From Actinomadura macra NBRC 14102 (GTDB lineage Bacteria; Actinomycetota; Actinomycetes; Streptosporangiales; Streptosporangiaceae): DNA of 64,000 bases. A model generated the notes under the pieces. The model saw nothing but the letters and a program-made list of their open reading frames with translations, ran no database searches and was not told where the DNA came from. Shown here in pieces: positions 49,004 to 57,624 of the stretch (position 1 is the stretch's first letter; every line of letters starts with the position of its first letter). The position numbers and the translations under genes are program-made. The DNA lies in assembly GCF_001552215.1 (NCBI RefSeq), contig NZ_BCQT01000023.1, positions 1 to 64,000 on the forward strand, in the 5' to 3' direction.

Positions 49004-49592
49004 GCATGACGTGCGCGCCCGCCGGCTCCCCACCGCGGTCAAGATCGTGATCGCGGGCGGTTTCGGTGTCGGCAAGACCACCATGGTCGGCACGGTCTCC
49101 GAGACGCAACCCCTGCGCACCGAGGAACTCCTCACCGACGAGAGCATCGGCGTCGACGACGTCTCGGGGGTCGAGCGCAAGAAGACGACGACCGTCGCGA
49201 TGGACTTCGGCCGCATCACGATGCGCGACGAGTACGTCCTGTACCTGTTCGGTACCCCCGGGCAGGAGCGCTTCTGGTTCATGTGGGACGAGGTGGCCCT
49301 CGGCTCCCTCGGCGCGGTCGTCCTCGCCGACACCCGCCGGCTGTCCGACTGCTTCCCGTCGGTCGACTACTTCGAGCGCCGCGACACCCCGTTCATCGTG
49401 GCCGTCAACTGTTTCGAGGGTGCCCGCCAATACGACCTGGACGAGATCCAGCTCGCCCTCAACCTCGGTCCCAAGGTTCCGGTCATGCTCTGCGACGCGC
49501 GCAGCATGGACTCGTGCAAGCAGGTCCTCATCGACCTCGTCCTGCACGCCATGAAAGCCCGCGGCCTGACCCAGGAACCCCTCAAGGCGTAA
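48984..49592 (+). CDS. cvnD: Conservon small GTPase (CvnD type)
   Basis: A 202-residue Ras-like GTPase. The P-loop is GGFGVGKTT (near residue 25), the switch II motif is LFGTPGQERF, and the base-specificity motif is divergent (VAVNCFEG). MglA/CvnD-type GTPases relay the kinase signal. It closes the four-gene operon before a very strong hairpin. No cvnE P450 follows, but a P450 lies at the head of the terpene unit just upstream of the conservon. Confidence 0.94.
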   Translation: MVSGPSRHDVRARRLPTAVKIVIAGGFGVGKTTMVGTVSETQPLRTEELLTDESIGVDDVSGVERKKTTTVAMDFGRITMRDEYVLYLFGTPGQERFWFMWDEVALGSLGAVVLADTRRLSDCFPSVDYFERRDTPFIVAVNCFEGARQYDLDEIQLALNLGPKVPVMLCDARSMDSCKQVLIDLVLHAMKARGLTQEPLKA

Positions 49593-49595
49593 ACG

Positions 49596-49639
49596 CGTCA
49601 GGGGGGTGTGTGCGCTTGGACGCACACACCCCCCTGACG
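49596..49639. terminator. Very strong bidirectional terminator
   Basis: A perfect 19-bp stem, CGTCAGGGGGGTGTGTGCG (49596-49614) with its complement at 49621-49639, around a 6-base loop. It separates the convergent conservon and nuo/polyprenyl operons. Confidence 0.95.
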
Positions 49640-49652
49640 AACGTTCGCTTTC

Positions 49653-50714
49653 TCAACCCGTCCTTGACACCACGTAGTCGCAGAGGCCGGTGAAGGCCGA
49701 GCGCGCGGGGATGTCGGGGAGGGTGAGCAGTTCGGCTCGGGCGCCTTCGGCCCACTGGCGCAGGTCGGCGCGGGCCCGGGCCATGGCGGGGTGGGCGCGC
49801 AGGAGGGCGAGGGCCTCGGCGTGCAGGGCGTCGTCGGAGAGGTCCTGGACGAGCAGCTCGCGAAGGCGCGCGTCGTCGGGGCCGGAACCGGCGCCGGCGA
49901 GGACGTGGTGCATGGGGAGCGTGCGGATGCCCTCGCGCAGGTCGGTCCCGGGGGTCTTGCCGGACTGCTCGGCCTCGGAGTCGATGTCGAGGATGTCGTC
50001 CGACAGCTGGAACGCGATGCCGATCTTCTCGCAGGCGGAGGTGATCGTGTCGACGACCTGCGCGGGCGCGCCGGACAGCAGGGCGCCGAACTGGCCGGAG
50101 ACGGCGATCAGTGAGCCGGTCTTGTCGGCGAGGACCCGCAGGTAGTGCTTGAGGTCGTCGCTGCCCTCGGCGGGGCCGACCGTCTCCTGGATCTGGCCGC
50201 GGACGAGGCGGGCGAACGCGCGGGCCTGGATGCGGACGGCGTCGGGACCGAGGTCGGCGAGCAGGTCCGAGGCGCGGGCGAACAGGTAGTCGCCGGTGAG
50301 GATGGCGACGGTGTTGGTCCAGCGGGAGTTGGCCGACTCCTGGCCGCGGCGGACGGTCGCCTCGTCCATCACATCGTCGTGGTAGAGCGTCCCGAGGTGG
50401 GTCAGCTCGACCACCACCGCGGCCGGGACGACGCCGGCCGCGGCGGGGTCGCCGAAGTGGGAGGCGAGCAGCACCAGCATCGGGCGGAATCGCTTGCCGC
50501 CCGCGACGACCAGGTGCTTCGACGCCTCGGTGAGCAGCGGGTCCTCGCCGTGGACGGACTCCAGGAGAAGCGCCTCGACGGCGGCGAGGCGCTCCTTGGC
50601 GTCGGCTGCGAGGGTCGCGTCGAGGTGAAGACCGAACAGGCCGCTCTCCTGTGGGGGGGCGACCCCCCACGCTCCCCGGAACGGACCGGGCTCCTCAGCG
50701 AAGGCGTTGCTCAC
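49653..50714 (-). CDS. Polyprenyl diphosphate synthase, menaquinone side chain type
   Basis: A 353-residue trans-prenyltransferase. The first Asp-rich motif is LYHDDVMDEA and the second LSDDILDID; GGKRFRPMLVLL is the substrate-binding loop. The bulky residues before the first motif favour long chains. GTG 50714 follows GGGAG six bases upstream. It starts only 11 bases after the nuoN stop, so it is the last gene of the main nuo operon, consistent with making the menaquinone tail for the enzyme's electron acceptor. GGPP production for the nearby terpene cyclases is less likely but possible. Confidence 0.92.
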   Translation of the reverse strand: MSNAFAEEPGPFRGAWGVAPPQESGLFGLHLDATLAADAKERLAAVEALLLESVHGEDPLLTEASKHLVVAGGKRFRPMLVLLASHFGDPAAAGVVPAAVVVELTHLGTLYHDDVMDEATVRRGQESANSRWTNTVAILTGDYLFARASDLLADLGPDAVRIQARAFARLVRGQIQETVGPAEGSDDLKHYLRVLADKTGSLIAVSGQFGALLSGAPAQVVDTITSACEKIGIAFQLSDDILDIDSEAEQSGKTPGTDLREGIRTLPMHHVLAGAGSGPDDARLRELLVQDLSDDALHAEALALLRAHPAMARARADLRQWAEGARAELLTLPDIPARSAFTGLCDYVVSRTG

Positions 50715-50724
50715 CCATGACTCC

Positions 50725-52320
50725 CTACCGGACGAACATCTGTGTCGTTGCGTGCCCCGCGAGGTCCAGGATCGGCTGGGGGAGCACACCGAGTACCACA
50801 GTAGCCGTCAACCCGAGCGCGACGGCTGCCGCGGTCGCCGGCCCCGCGACGACGGTGGGCCCGTCCGCCTCCGGCTCGCTGAAGAACATCACGACGATCA
50901 CCCGGACGTAGAAGAACGCGGCGATCGCGGAGGAGATCACGCCGACGATCACCAGTGGGGTGGCGTCCGCCTCGACCGCCGCCTTGAACACCGCGAACTT
51001 GCCGGTGAAGCCGCTGGTCAGCGGGATTCCGGCGAAGGCCAGCAGGAAGAAGGCGAAGGTGCCGGCGACCACCGGGGAGCGCTTGCCGAGCCCGGCCCAG
51101 CGGGACAGGTGCGCCGCCTCGCCGCCCGCGTCCCGCACCATCGTGATCACCGCGAACGCGCCGATCGTGGTGAAGCCGTAGGCCGCGAGGTAGAACAGCG
51201 TCCCGGACAGGCCGTCCTTGGACGTGGCGACGACGCCGGTGAGCAGGAAGCCCGCGTGCGCGATCGAGGAGTAGGCCAGCATCCGCTTGAGGTCGGTCTG
51301 CGTGATCGCGATGACCGCGCCGATCACCATGGTGATGATCGCCACACCCCACATGATCGGTTCCCAGTCCCACTTCAGCGTCTCGAACGCGACGTAGTAG
51401 ACACGCAGGATCGCGCCGAACGCGGCGACGAGGGTGCAGGACGCCATCAGCGCCGTGATCGGGGTCGGGGCGCCCTGGTAGACGTCCGGCTTCCACATGT
51501 GGAACGGCACCGCGCCGAGCTTGAACAGCAGGCCGACCGACAGCAGCGCGACGCCGGCGAGCAGGAGCGTCTCGCTGCCGGCGTCCTTGCCGATCTGGAC
51601 GGAGATGTCGGCGAGCTTCACCGACCCGGCGTACCCGTACAGCAGCGCCGCCCCGTACAGGAAGAACGCGGAGGAGAACGCGCCGAGCAGGAAGTACTTG
51701 ACCGCGGCCTCCTGCGACAGCAGGCGCCGGCGGCGGGCCATGCCGCACAGCAGGTACAGCGGCAGCGACATGACCTCCAGCGCCACGAACATGGTGAGCA
51801 GGTCGTTGGAGGCCGGGAACATCAGCATCCCGCCGACCGCGAACAGCATCAGCGGGAAGACCTCGGTCTGGGTGAGCCCCGCGGCGCTGCTGCGCTGCTC
51901 GGCCTCGCTGCCCGGCAGCGCGGACGCCTGGGCGGCGAAGTGGCCGCCGACGATGCCGCCGCGGCCGTTCCCCCGCTCGGCGATCAGCAGGAGGCTGACC
52001 AGCGCGAGGATCAGGATGGTCCCCTGGAGGAACAGGGTGGGTCCGTCGACGCCCAGCGCGCCTTCGGCGGCGACGTGGTGCGGCTCGTCCCGCCAGCCGA
52101 GGACGATCGTCCACGCGAACGCGCCCGCCAGGCCGAGGAACGCCAGCGGCACCTGCACGTAGTACCGCCAGGTGCGGCCGACGAACGCCTCGACCAGCAC
52201 GGCGAGGACGGCGACGCCGAGGACCAGCAGCAGCGGGCCGATCTGGTCGTACTCGATGTGCGGCGCCTGGATGTCACCCCCCTGCGCGAGGACGGCGCTC
52301 ACCTGACTGCTGCGGCTCAT
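50725..52320 (-). CDS. nuoN: NADH-quinone oxidoreductase subunit N, main operon
   Basis: A 531-residue antiporter-like subunit. LYLLCGMARRRRLLSQEAAV, KLGAVPFHMWKPDVYQGAPT and LKRMLAYSSIAHAGFLLTGV are standard. The ATG 52320 overlaps the nuoM stop (ATGA). A hydrophilic insertion at about 120-150 (SALPGSEAEQRSSA) is typical of actinobacterial NuoN. It is far from the nuoN2 copy in sequence. Confidence 0.96.
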   Translation of the reverse strand: MSRSSQVSAVLAQGGDIQAPHIEYDQIGPLLLVLGVAVLAVLVEAFVGRTWRYYVQVPLAFLGLAGAFAWTIVLGWRDEPHHVAAEGALGVDGPTLFLQGTILILALVSLLLIAERGNGRGGIVGGHFAAQASALPGSEAEQRSSAAGLTQTEVFPLMLFAVGGMLMFPASNDLLTMFVALEVMSLPLYLLCGMARRRRLLSQEAAVKYFLLGAFSSAFFLYGAALLYGYAGSVKLADISVQIGKDAGSETLLLAGVALLSVGLLFKLGAVPFHMWKPDVYQGAPTPITALMASCTLVAAFGAILRVYYVAFETLKWDWEPIMWGVAIITMVIGAVIAITQTDLKRMLAYSSIAHAGFLLTGVVATSKDGLSGTLFYLAAYGFTTIGAFAVITMVRDAGGEAAHLSRWAGLGKRSPVVAGTFAFFLLAFAGIPLTSGFTGKFAVFKAAVEADATPLVIVGVISSAIAAFFYVRVIVVMFFSEPEADGPTVVAGPATAAAVALGLTATVVLGVLPQPILDLAGHATTQMFVR

Positions 52321-53897
52321 GGGCGGGCTCCGTTCTCGGCCACATTGCCGGTGATCTTCGGCGCGGGATCGTGCCGGTCGATCCGGGCCAGCGTGTGCTT
52401 CACCGATGGGTTGATGACGTGCAGCACCGGCTGCGGGAACAGGCCCATCGCCACGATGATCGCGATGATGGGGGCGACCGCCCACTTCTCGCGTGCGGTG
52501 AGGTCCCGCATGCCCTCGACGGCCGGGGCCTTCGGCCCGCCCATGGTCCGCTGGTACATCCACAGGATGTAGATGGCAGCGAGGACGACGCCGCTGACGG
52601 CGAGCACGGCGGCCCACCGGTAGCGGCTGAACGTCCCGACGATGACGAGGAACTCCGACACGAACGTGGACAGGCCGGGCAGCGACAGCCCGGACAGGCC
52701 CGCGACGAGGAACGTCCCGGCGAGGACGGGCGCGACCTTCTGGACGCCGCCGTAGTCGCCGATCCGCGCCGACCGCCGCCGGACGATCATGAATCCGACG
52801 ACGAGGAACAGCGCACCGGTGGAGAACCCGTGGTTGACCATGTAGAGCGTCGCGCCGGACTGGCCCTGCGAGGTCATCGCGAAGATACCGAGCACGATGA
52901 ACCCGAAGTGCGACACCGAGGTGTAGGCGATCAGGCGCTTGAGGTCCACCTGCCCGATCGCGAGGACGGCGCCGTAGATGATGCTCAGCACCGCGAACCC
53001 GAGCACGACCGGGGTCGCCCACTTGGCGGCGCCGGGGAACAGCTCCAGGCAGAACCGCAGCATCCCGTACGTGCCGACCTTGTCCAGGACGCCGACGATC
53101 AGGACGAGCGCGCCCGGCGGCGACTGCTGCGCCGCGTCCGGCAGCCAGGTGTGGACGGGCACCATCGGCGCCTTGATCGCGAAGGCGATGAAGAAGCCGA
53201 GGAACAGCCACTTGGCGGTGGTCGGGTCGATGTTCATCCTCGACAGCTCGTCGAACATGAACGTGCCGTGCCCGAGCCCGCCGTCGGCGACGGACTTGCT
53301 CGACAGCGGGTACAGCCAGATCACCGCGACGAGCATCAGCAACCCGCCGAACAGCGAGTACAGCAGGAACTTCACCGCGGCGTAGGAGCGCTGCGCGCCG
53401 CCGTAGTACCCGATGATGAAGTACACCGGGATCAGCATCGCCTCGAAGAAGACGTAGAACACGAACACGTCGGTCGCCGCGAACACGCCGATCATCGCCG
53501 CTTCCAGCGACAGCAGCAGCGCCATGTACGTCTTCACCGACCGTTTGGCCGGCACGTCCACGCCGCCCGAACGGTCGGCCTCGTTCCACGACGCCAGGAT
53601 GACCAGCGGGACGAGGATCACCGACAGCACGATCAGCACCAGCGCGACGCCGTCGACGCCGAGCGCCCAGTGGACCCCGAACGCCTTGATCCACCAGTAC
53701 TTCTCGGTGAACTGGAACCGGGCGCCGTCCGCGTCGAACCGCGCGGCCATCACCAGCGTCAGCACCGCGACGACCACGGACGCGCCGAGCGCGACCTGCT
53801 TGACCAGCGTCTCCCGCTCGCGCGGCAGCACCGCCACGAGGAACGCGCCGACCAGCGGCAGCGCGATGAGGACGCTCAGCCAGGGAAAGTCACTCAT
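52317..53897 (-). CDS. nuoM: NADH-quinone oxidoreductase subunit M, main operon
   Basis: A 526-residue membrane subunit starting MSDFPWLSVLIALPLVGAFL at ATG 53897. The key Glu is in FFEAMLIPVYFIIGYYGG and the Lys in AFAIKAPMVPVHTWLPDAAQ. The last 25 residues (DRHDPAPKITGNVAENG) are hydrophilic. Starts and stops overlap both neighbours by four bases. Confidence 0.96.
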   Translation of the reverse strand: MSDFPWLSVLIALPLVGAFLVAVLPRERETLVKQVALGASVVVAVLTLVMAARFDADGARFQFTEKYWWIKAFGVHWALGVDGVALVLIVLSVILVPLVILASWNEADRSGGVDVPAKRSVKTYMALLLSLEAAMIGVFAATDVFVFYVFFEAMLIPVYFIIGYYGGAQRSYAAVKFLLYSLFGGLLMLVAVIWLYPLSSKSVADGGLGHGTFMFDELSRMNIDPTTAKWLFLGFFIAFAIKAPMVPVHTWLPDAAQQSPPGALVLIVGVLDKVGTYGMLRFCLELFPGAAKWATPVVLGFAVLSIIYGAVLAIGQVDLKRLIAYTSVSHFGFIVLGIFAMTSQGQSGATLYMVNHGFSTGALFLVVGFMIVRRRSARIGDYGGVQKVAPVLAGTFLVAGLSGLSLPGLSTFVSEFLVIVGTFSRYRWAAVLAVSGVVLAAIYILWMYQRTMGGPKAPAVEGMRDLTAREKWAVAPIIAIIVAMGLFPQPVLHVINPSVKHTLARIDRHDPAPKITGNVAENGARP

Positions 53898-55810
53898 GTC
53901 ACGTTCACCACCAGGAGCGCCGCCACGACGAGCGCCGCACCGAAGAACATCGAAAGGGCGTAGGAGCGTGCGAAGCCGGTCTGCAGCCGCCGGACCCGGC
54001 CGGAGCTGCCACCGACTCCCGCGGCGAGGCCGTTGACGGCGCCGTCGACGCCCCGTCCGTCGAACCACACCGCGAGCCGGGTCAGCCACTGGCCGGGCCG
54101 CATCAGCAGCGACTCGTTCAGCGCGTCCCCGTAGAGGTCCTTGCGGGCGGCGACGGTGACGAACGAGCCGGCGGGCGCCTCGCGCGGCACCTTCCGGCTG
54201 CCGTACTGCCGCCAGGCGATACCGGCGCCGATCACCATCAGCACGAACGTGGCGATGCTCGGCCCGGTGAGCGGCTGGAACTCGTGCTCGTGCTCGGGCG
54301 CCCCGACGACCGGCTCCAGGAAGTCGGCGAACCCGCCGAGGATCAGGAACCCACCGGCGAAGACGGAGCCGAACGCCAGCACGATCAGCGGGAGGGTCAT
54401 CACCTTCGGCGACTCGTGCGGGTGGACGTCCTCCTCCCAGCGCTTCTCACCGAAGAACGTCATGAACATCACCCGCGACATGTAGTAGGCGGTGATGCCC
54501 GCGCCGATCAGCGCGCACGAGCCGAGGATCGCCCCGGACGTGCCGCCCTTGTCGAACGCGGCCTCGATGATGCCGTCCTTGGTGAACCAGCCGGACAGGC
54601 CCGGGAAGCCGATGATGGCGAGGTATCCGAGCCCGAACGTCGCGTAGGTGACGATCATCATCGTGCGGAGCGCGCCGTAGTGGCGCATGTTCACGTCGTC
54701 CTTCATGCCGTGCATGACCGACCCGGCGCCGAGGAACAGGCCCGCCTTGAAGAAGCCGTGCGCGATGAGGTGCGCGATGGCGAAGACGTAGCCGGGCTTG
54801 CCGAGCCCCGCGGCGAGGTGCATGTAGCCGATCTGCGACATCGTCGAGCCCGCGAGGGCCTTCTTGATGTCGTCCTTCCCGCACCCGATGATCGCACCGG
54901 CGAGCAGCGTCGCCGCACCGACGATCGTCACCGCGAGCTGCGCGTTGTCGGACATCTCGAAGATCGGCGCGGCCCGGACGATCAGGTAGACGCCCGCGGT
55001 CACCATCGTCGCCGCGTGGATGAGCGCCGACACCGGGGTCGGGCCCTCCATCGCGTCGAGGAGCCAGGACTGGAGCGGGAGCTGCGCGGACTTGCCGCAG
55101 GCGCCGAGCAGGAGCAGGAGCCCGATCGCGGTGGCGGTGCCGGTGCTGAGCTTCGACGCGAGGCCCACGTGCTCGGCGCCGGTGCCGAGGATCTGGTCGA
55201 AGCCGATTGTCCCGAAGGTGGAGAACATCAGCGCGATCGCGAGGATCAGGCCGAGGTCACCGACGCGGTTGACGACGAACGCCTTCTTCGCGGCGGTCGC
55301 GGCGGTCGGCTTGTACTGCCAGAACCCGATCAGCAGGTAGGACGCGAGACCCACGCCCTCCCAGCCGAGGAACAGGACCAGGAAGTTGTTGCCGAGCACC
55401 AGCAGCAGCATCGCCGCGACGAACAGGTTCAGGTACGCGAAGAACCGGCGCCGGTCCGGGTCGTCGGCCATGTAGCCGATCGAGTAGACGTGGATGAGCG
55501 AGCCCACCCCGGTGATCAGCAGGACGAAGCTGATGGACAGCGGGTCCACCAGCAGGTCCATCCCGACCTTGAACGTGCCGACGTCGATGAAGTCCCACAG
55601 GTGCAGGGTGCGGCGCCGCTCCTCGGCGTCGTACCCGAGCATCTGGACGAACATCGCGCAGCCGACCGCGAACGACGCGACCGACATCGTGACGCCGAGC
55701 AGGTGGCCCCACCTGTCGGTGCGCCTCCCCCCGAGCAGGAGGATCGCGGCGCCCGCGAGCGGGAGCGCGATGAGAAGCCAGGACGCGGCCTGGATGCCTT
55801 CCGCTTTCAT
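53894..55810 (-). CDS. nuoL: NADH-quinone oxidoreductase subunit L, main operon
   Basis: A 638-residue subunit with GWEGVGLASYLLIGFWQYKP, GKSAQLPLQSWLLDAMEGPT and IKKALAGSTMSQIGYMHLAA. The C-terminal 120 residues include the lateral helix. ATG 55810 lies 10 bases after the nuoK stop, one of the few gaps in this operon. Confidence 0.96.
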   Translation of the reverse strand: MKAEGIQAASWLLIALPLAGAAILLLGGRRTDRWGHLLGVTMSVASFAVGCAMFVQMLGYDAEERRRTLHLWDFIDVGTFKVGMDLLVDPLSISFVLLITGVGSLIHVYSIGYMADDPDRRRFFAYLNLFVAAMLLLVLGNNFLVLFLGWEGVGLASYLLIGFWQYKPTAATAAKKAFVVNRVGDLGLILAIALMFSTFGTIGFDQILGTGAEHVGLASKLSTGTATAIGLLLLLGACGKSAQLPLQSWLLDAMEGPTPVSALIHAATMVTAGVYLIVRAAPIFEMSDNAQLAVTIVGAATLLAGAIIGCGKDDIKKALAGSTMSQIGYMHLAAGLGKPGYVFAIAHLIAHGFFKAGLFLGAGSVMHGMKDDVNMRHYGALRTMMIVTYATFGLGYLAIIGFPGLSGWFTKDGIIEAAFDKGGTSGAILGSCALIGAGITAYYMSRVMFMTFFGEKRWEEDVHPHESPKVMTLPLIVLAFGSVFAGGFLILGGFADFLEPVVGAPEHEHEFQPLTGPSIATFVLMVIGAGIAWRQYGSRKVPREAPAGSFVTVAARKDLYGDALNESLLMRPGQWLTRLAVWFDGRGVDGAVNGLAAGVGGSSGRVRRLQTGFARSYALSMFFGAALVVAALLVVNVT

Positions 55811-55820
55811 CCTCGGCCTC

Positions 55821-56120
55821 TCAGTACTTCAGCAGGTTCGCGTCGTCCACCGACGAGGACCTGCGGGTCCGGAAGATGGTCATGATGATCGCCAGGCCCA
55901 CCACGACCTCCGCCGCGGCCACCACCATCACGAAGAACGCGATGATCTGCCCGTCGAGCTCGCCGTGCATGCGGGAGAACGACACGAACGCCAGGTTCGT
56001 GGCGTTCAGCATCAGCTCGACGCACATGAACACCACGATGGCGTTGCGGCGCACGAGCACGCCGAGGGCACCGATGGTGAACAGGATCGCCGAGAGCGCC
56101 AGGTAGTGCCCCGGACTCAT
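55821..56120 (-). CDS. nuoK: NADH-quinone oxidoreductase subunit K, main operon
   Basis: A 99-residue three-span subunit of normal length, with VVFMCVELMLNATNLAFVSF and VVAAAEVVVGLAIIMTIF. It ends DDANLLKY without the extra tail of NuoK2. ATG 56120 overlaps the nuoJ stop. Confidence 0.96.
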   Translation of the reverse strand: MSPGHYLALSAILFTIGALGVLVRRNAIVVFMCVELMLNATNLAFVSFSRMHGELDGQIIAFFVMVVAAAEVVVGLAIIMTIFRTRRSSSVDDANLLKY

Positions 56121-57088
56121 TGACCAGCCTCGCCTTCACGTTCGTTGCCGGACGTCCCGCCGCCGGCGTCCCCGCCCGCGACCGGCGACCCGGCCTTGAC
56201 GACGCGCGACTCGGCGCCCGCGTCCTGCGACTCCTCGGTCACGGCCCGCACCGCGGCCACGTCCTGGCCGGCGGCCTCCTCCTCGGATCTGCCGTACAGG
56301 TCGGTGTGCCGCTCGACGGTGTCGGTACGGGCCGCGATGACCGGGTTGACCGACAGCTCCGAGGGCGTCCCGTCCGGCAGCAGCGCCGGCATGTCGACGG
56401 CGTTGTGCCGGGCGTAGGTGCCGGGGCCGGGCAGCGGGCCGGGGTGGTCGCCGGACAGGAACCGTCCCTTGGACAGGTCGCGCTGCGTCTTCTTCGGCTC
56501 GGTCCGCTCGCGGTGCGCGAGCACCATCGCGCCGAGCGCCGCGGTGATCAGCAGGGCGCTGGTCGCCTCGAACGCGAACACGTAGTCCTTGAACAGCAGC
56601 CGGGCGAGGCCGATGACGTTGCCGTCGGCGTTGGCGGTCTTCAGCCCGGCCGAGTCGCCGAGCGCCGCGTTCCCGAGCCCGACCGCCAGCAGGACGAAGA
56701 ATCCGAGCGCCGCGATCGCCGCCCAGAAGCGCTGCCCCCGGATCGTCTCCACCAGCGAGTCGGTGGAGCTGACCCCGACCAGCATCAGCACGAACAGGAA
56801 CAGCATCAGGACCGCGCCGGTGTACACGATCACCTGGACGAACGCCAGGAACGGCGCGTCCTGGATCGCGTACAGCGCGGCCAGCGACAGCATCACGGTC
56901 GCCAGCAGCAGCGCCGAGTGCACCGCCTTCCGCATGAAGATCATGCCGAGGGCGGCGGTGACGGACACGACGGCCAGCAGCCAGAAGAAGAACGGCTCGC
57001 CCGACTGCTTGTCGGCGACGTTCCCCGCCAGCACCTGCCCTGCCGCGAGATGCCCCGTCAGGACGTGCCCGGACAGCGCGGCGCTCAC
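56117..57088 (-). CDS. nuoJ: NADH-quinone oxidoreductase subunit J with long C-terminal tail, main operon
   Basis: A 323-residue subunit. Residues 30-190 are the five-span NuoJ core (FVQVIVYTGAVLMLFLFVLM). About 130 hydrophilic residues follow (GPLPGPGTYARHNAVDMPAL and an acidic Ala/Gly end), longer than usual but common in actinomycetes. GTG 57088 overlaps the nuoI stop. Confidence 0.95.
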   Translation of the reverse strand: MSAALSGHVLTGHLAAGQVLAGNVADKQSGEPFFFWLLAVVSVTAALGMIFMRKAVHSALLLATVMLSLAALYAIQDAPFLAFVQVIVYTGAVLMLFLFVLMLVGVSSTDSLVETIRGQRFWAAIAALGFFVLLAVGLGNAALGDSAGLKTANADGNVIGLARLLFKDYVFAFEATSALLITAALGAMVLAHRERTEPKKTQRDLSKGRFLSGDHPGPLPGPGTYARHNAVDMPALLPDGTPSELSVNPVIAARTDTVERHTDLYGRSEEEAAGQDVAAVRAVTEESQDAGAESRVVKAGSPVAGGDAGGGTSGNEREGEAGQ

Positions 57089-57624
57089 TTGCCCTCACCC
57101 TCTCCGGGCGTCTCGGGCTGGAGGCCGAGGCGGTAGTAGTCCTCCTCGGTGTCGCCGAGCCGCATCTCGTGCGGCGGCGGGTCCATGCCCTCGCGCAGCG
57201 GCGCCAGCAGCATGTCCTTGGTGTAGATCAGGCTCTCGCGGCTGTCGTCGGCGAGCTCGTACTCGTTGGTCATCGTGAGCGCCCGGGTCGGGCACGCCTC
57301 GATGCACAGCCCGCACAGGATGCACCGCAGATAGTTGATCTGGTAGATGCGGCCGTACCGCTCGCCGGGCGAGTAGCGCTCCTCGGCGGTGTTGTCGGCG
57401 CCCTCGACGAAGATGGCGTCGGCGGGGCACGCCCAGGCGCACAGCTCGCAGCCGATGCACTTCTCCAGGCCGTCCGGCCACCGGTTGAGCTGGTGCCGCC
57501 CGTGGAAGCGCGGAGCGGTCGGCTTCTTCACCTCGGGGTACTGAACGGTCTCGCTCTTGCTGAACAGCTGGTGGAACGAGACCCCGAACCCCTTGACCGG
57601 ATTCAGGAAATCAGTGAGTCCCAC
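57085..57624 (-). CDS. nuoI: NADH-quinone oxidoreductase subunit I, main operon
   Basis: A 179-residue ferredoxin-like subunit. CIGCELCAWACP and CILCGLCIEACP carry two 4Fe-4S clusters. GTG 57624 lies inside the nuoH end (14-base overlap). It differs from nuoI2 in the first motif (IGCEL against TVCML). Confidence 0.96.
   Translation of the reverse strand: MGLTDFLNPVKGFGVSFHQLFSKSETVQYPEVKKPTAPRFHGRHQLNRWPDGLEKCIGCELCAWACPADAIFVEGADNTAEERYSPGERYGRIYQINYLRCILCGLCIEACPTRALTMTNEYELADDSRESLIYTKDMLLAPLREGMDPPPHEMRLGDTEEDYYRLGLQPETPGEGEGK

Noticed and set aside
48984..49592. Conservon lacking cvnE as a sign of truncation
   Set aside because: Many conservons have only four genes, and the perfect terminator right after cvnD shows a natural operon end.
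49653..50714. Polyprenyl synthase as the GGPP synthase of the terpene unit
   Set aside because: It is the last gene of the nuo operon on the other strand, beyond a 19-bp terminator, which favours menaquinone side-chain synthesis; a dual role is not excluded.
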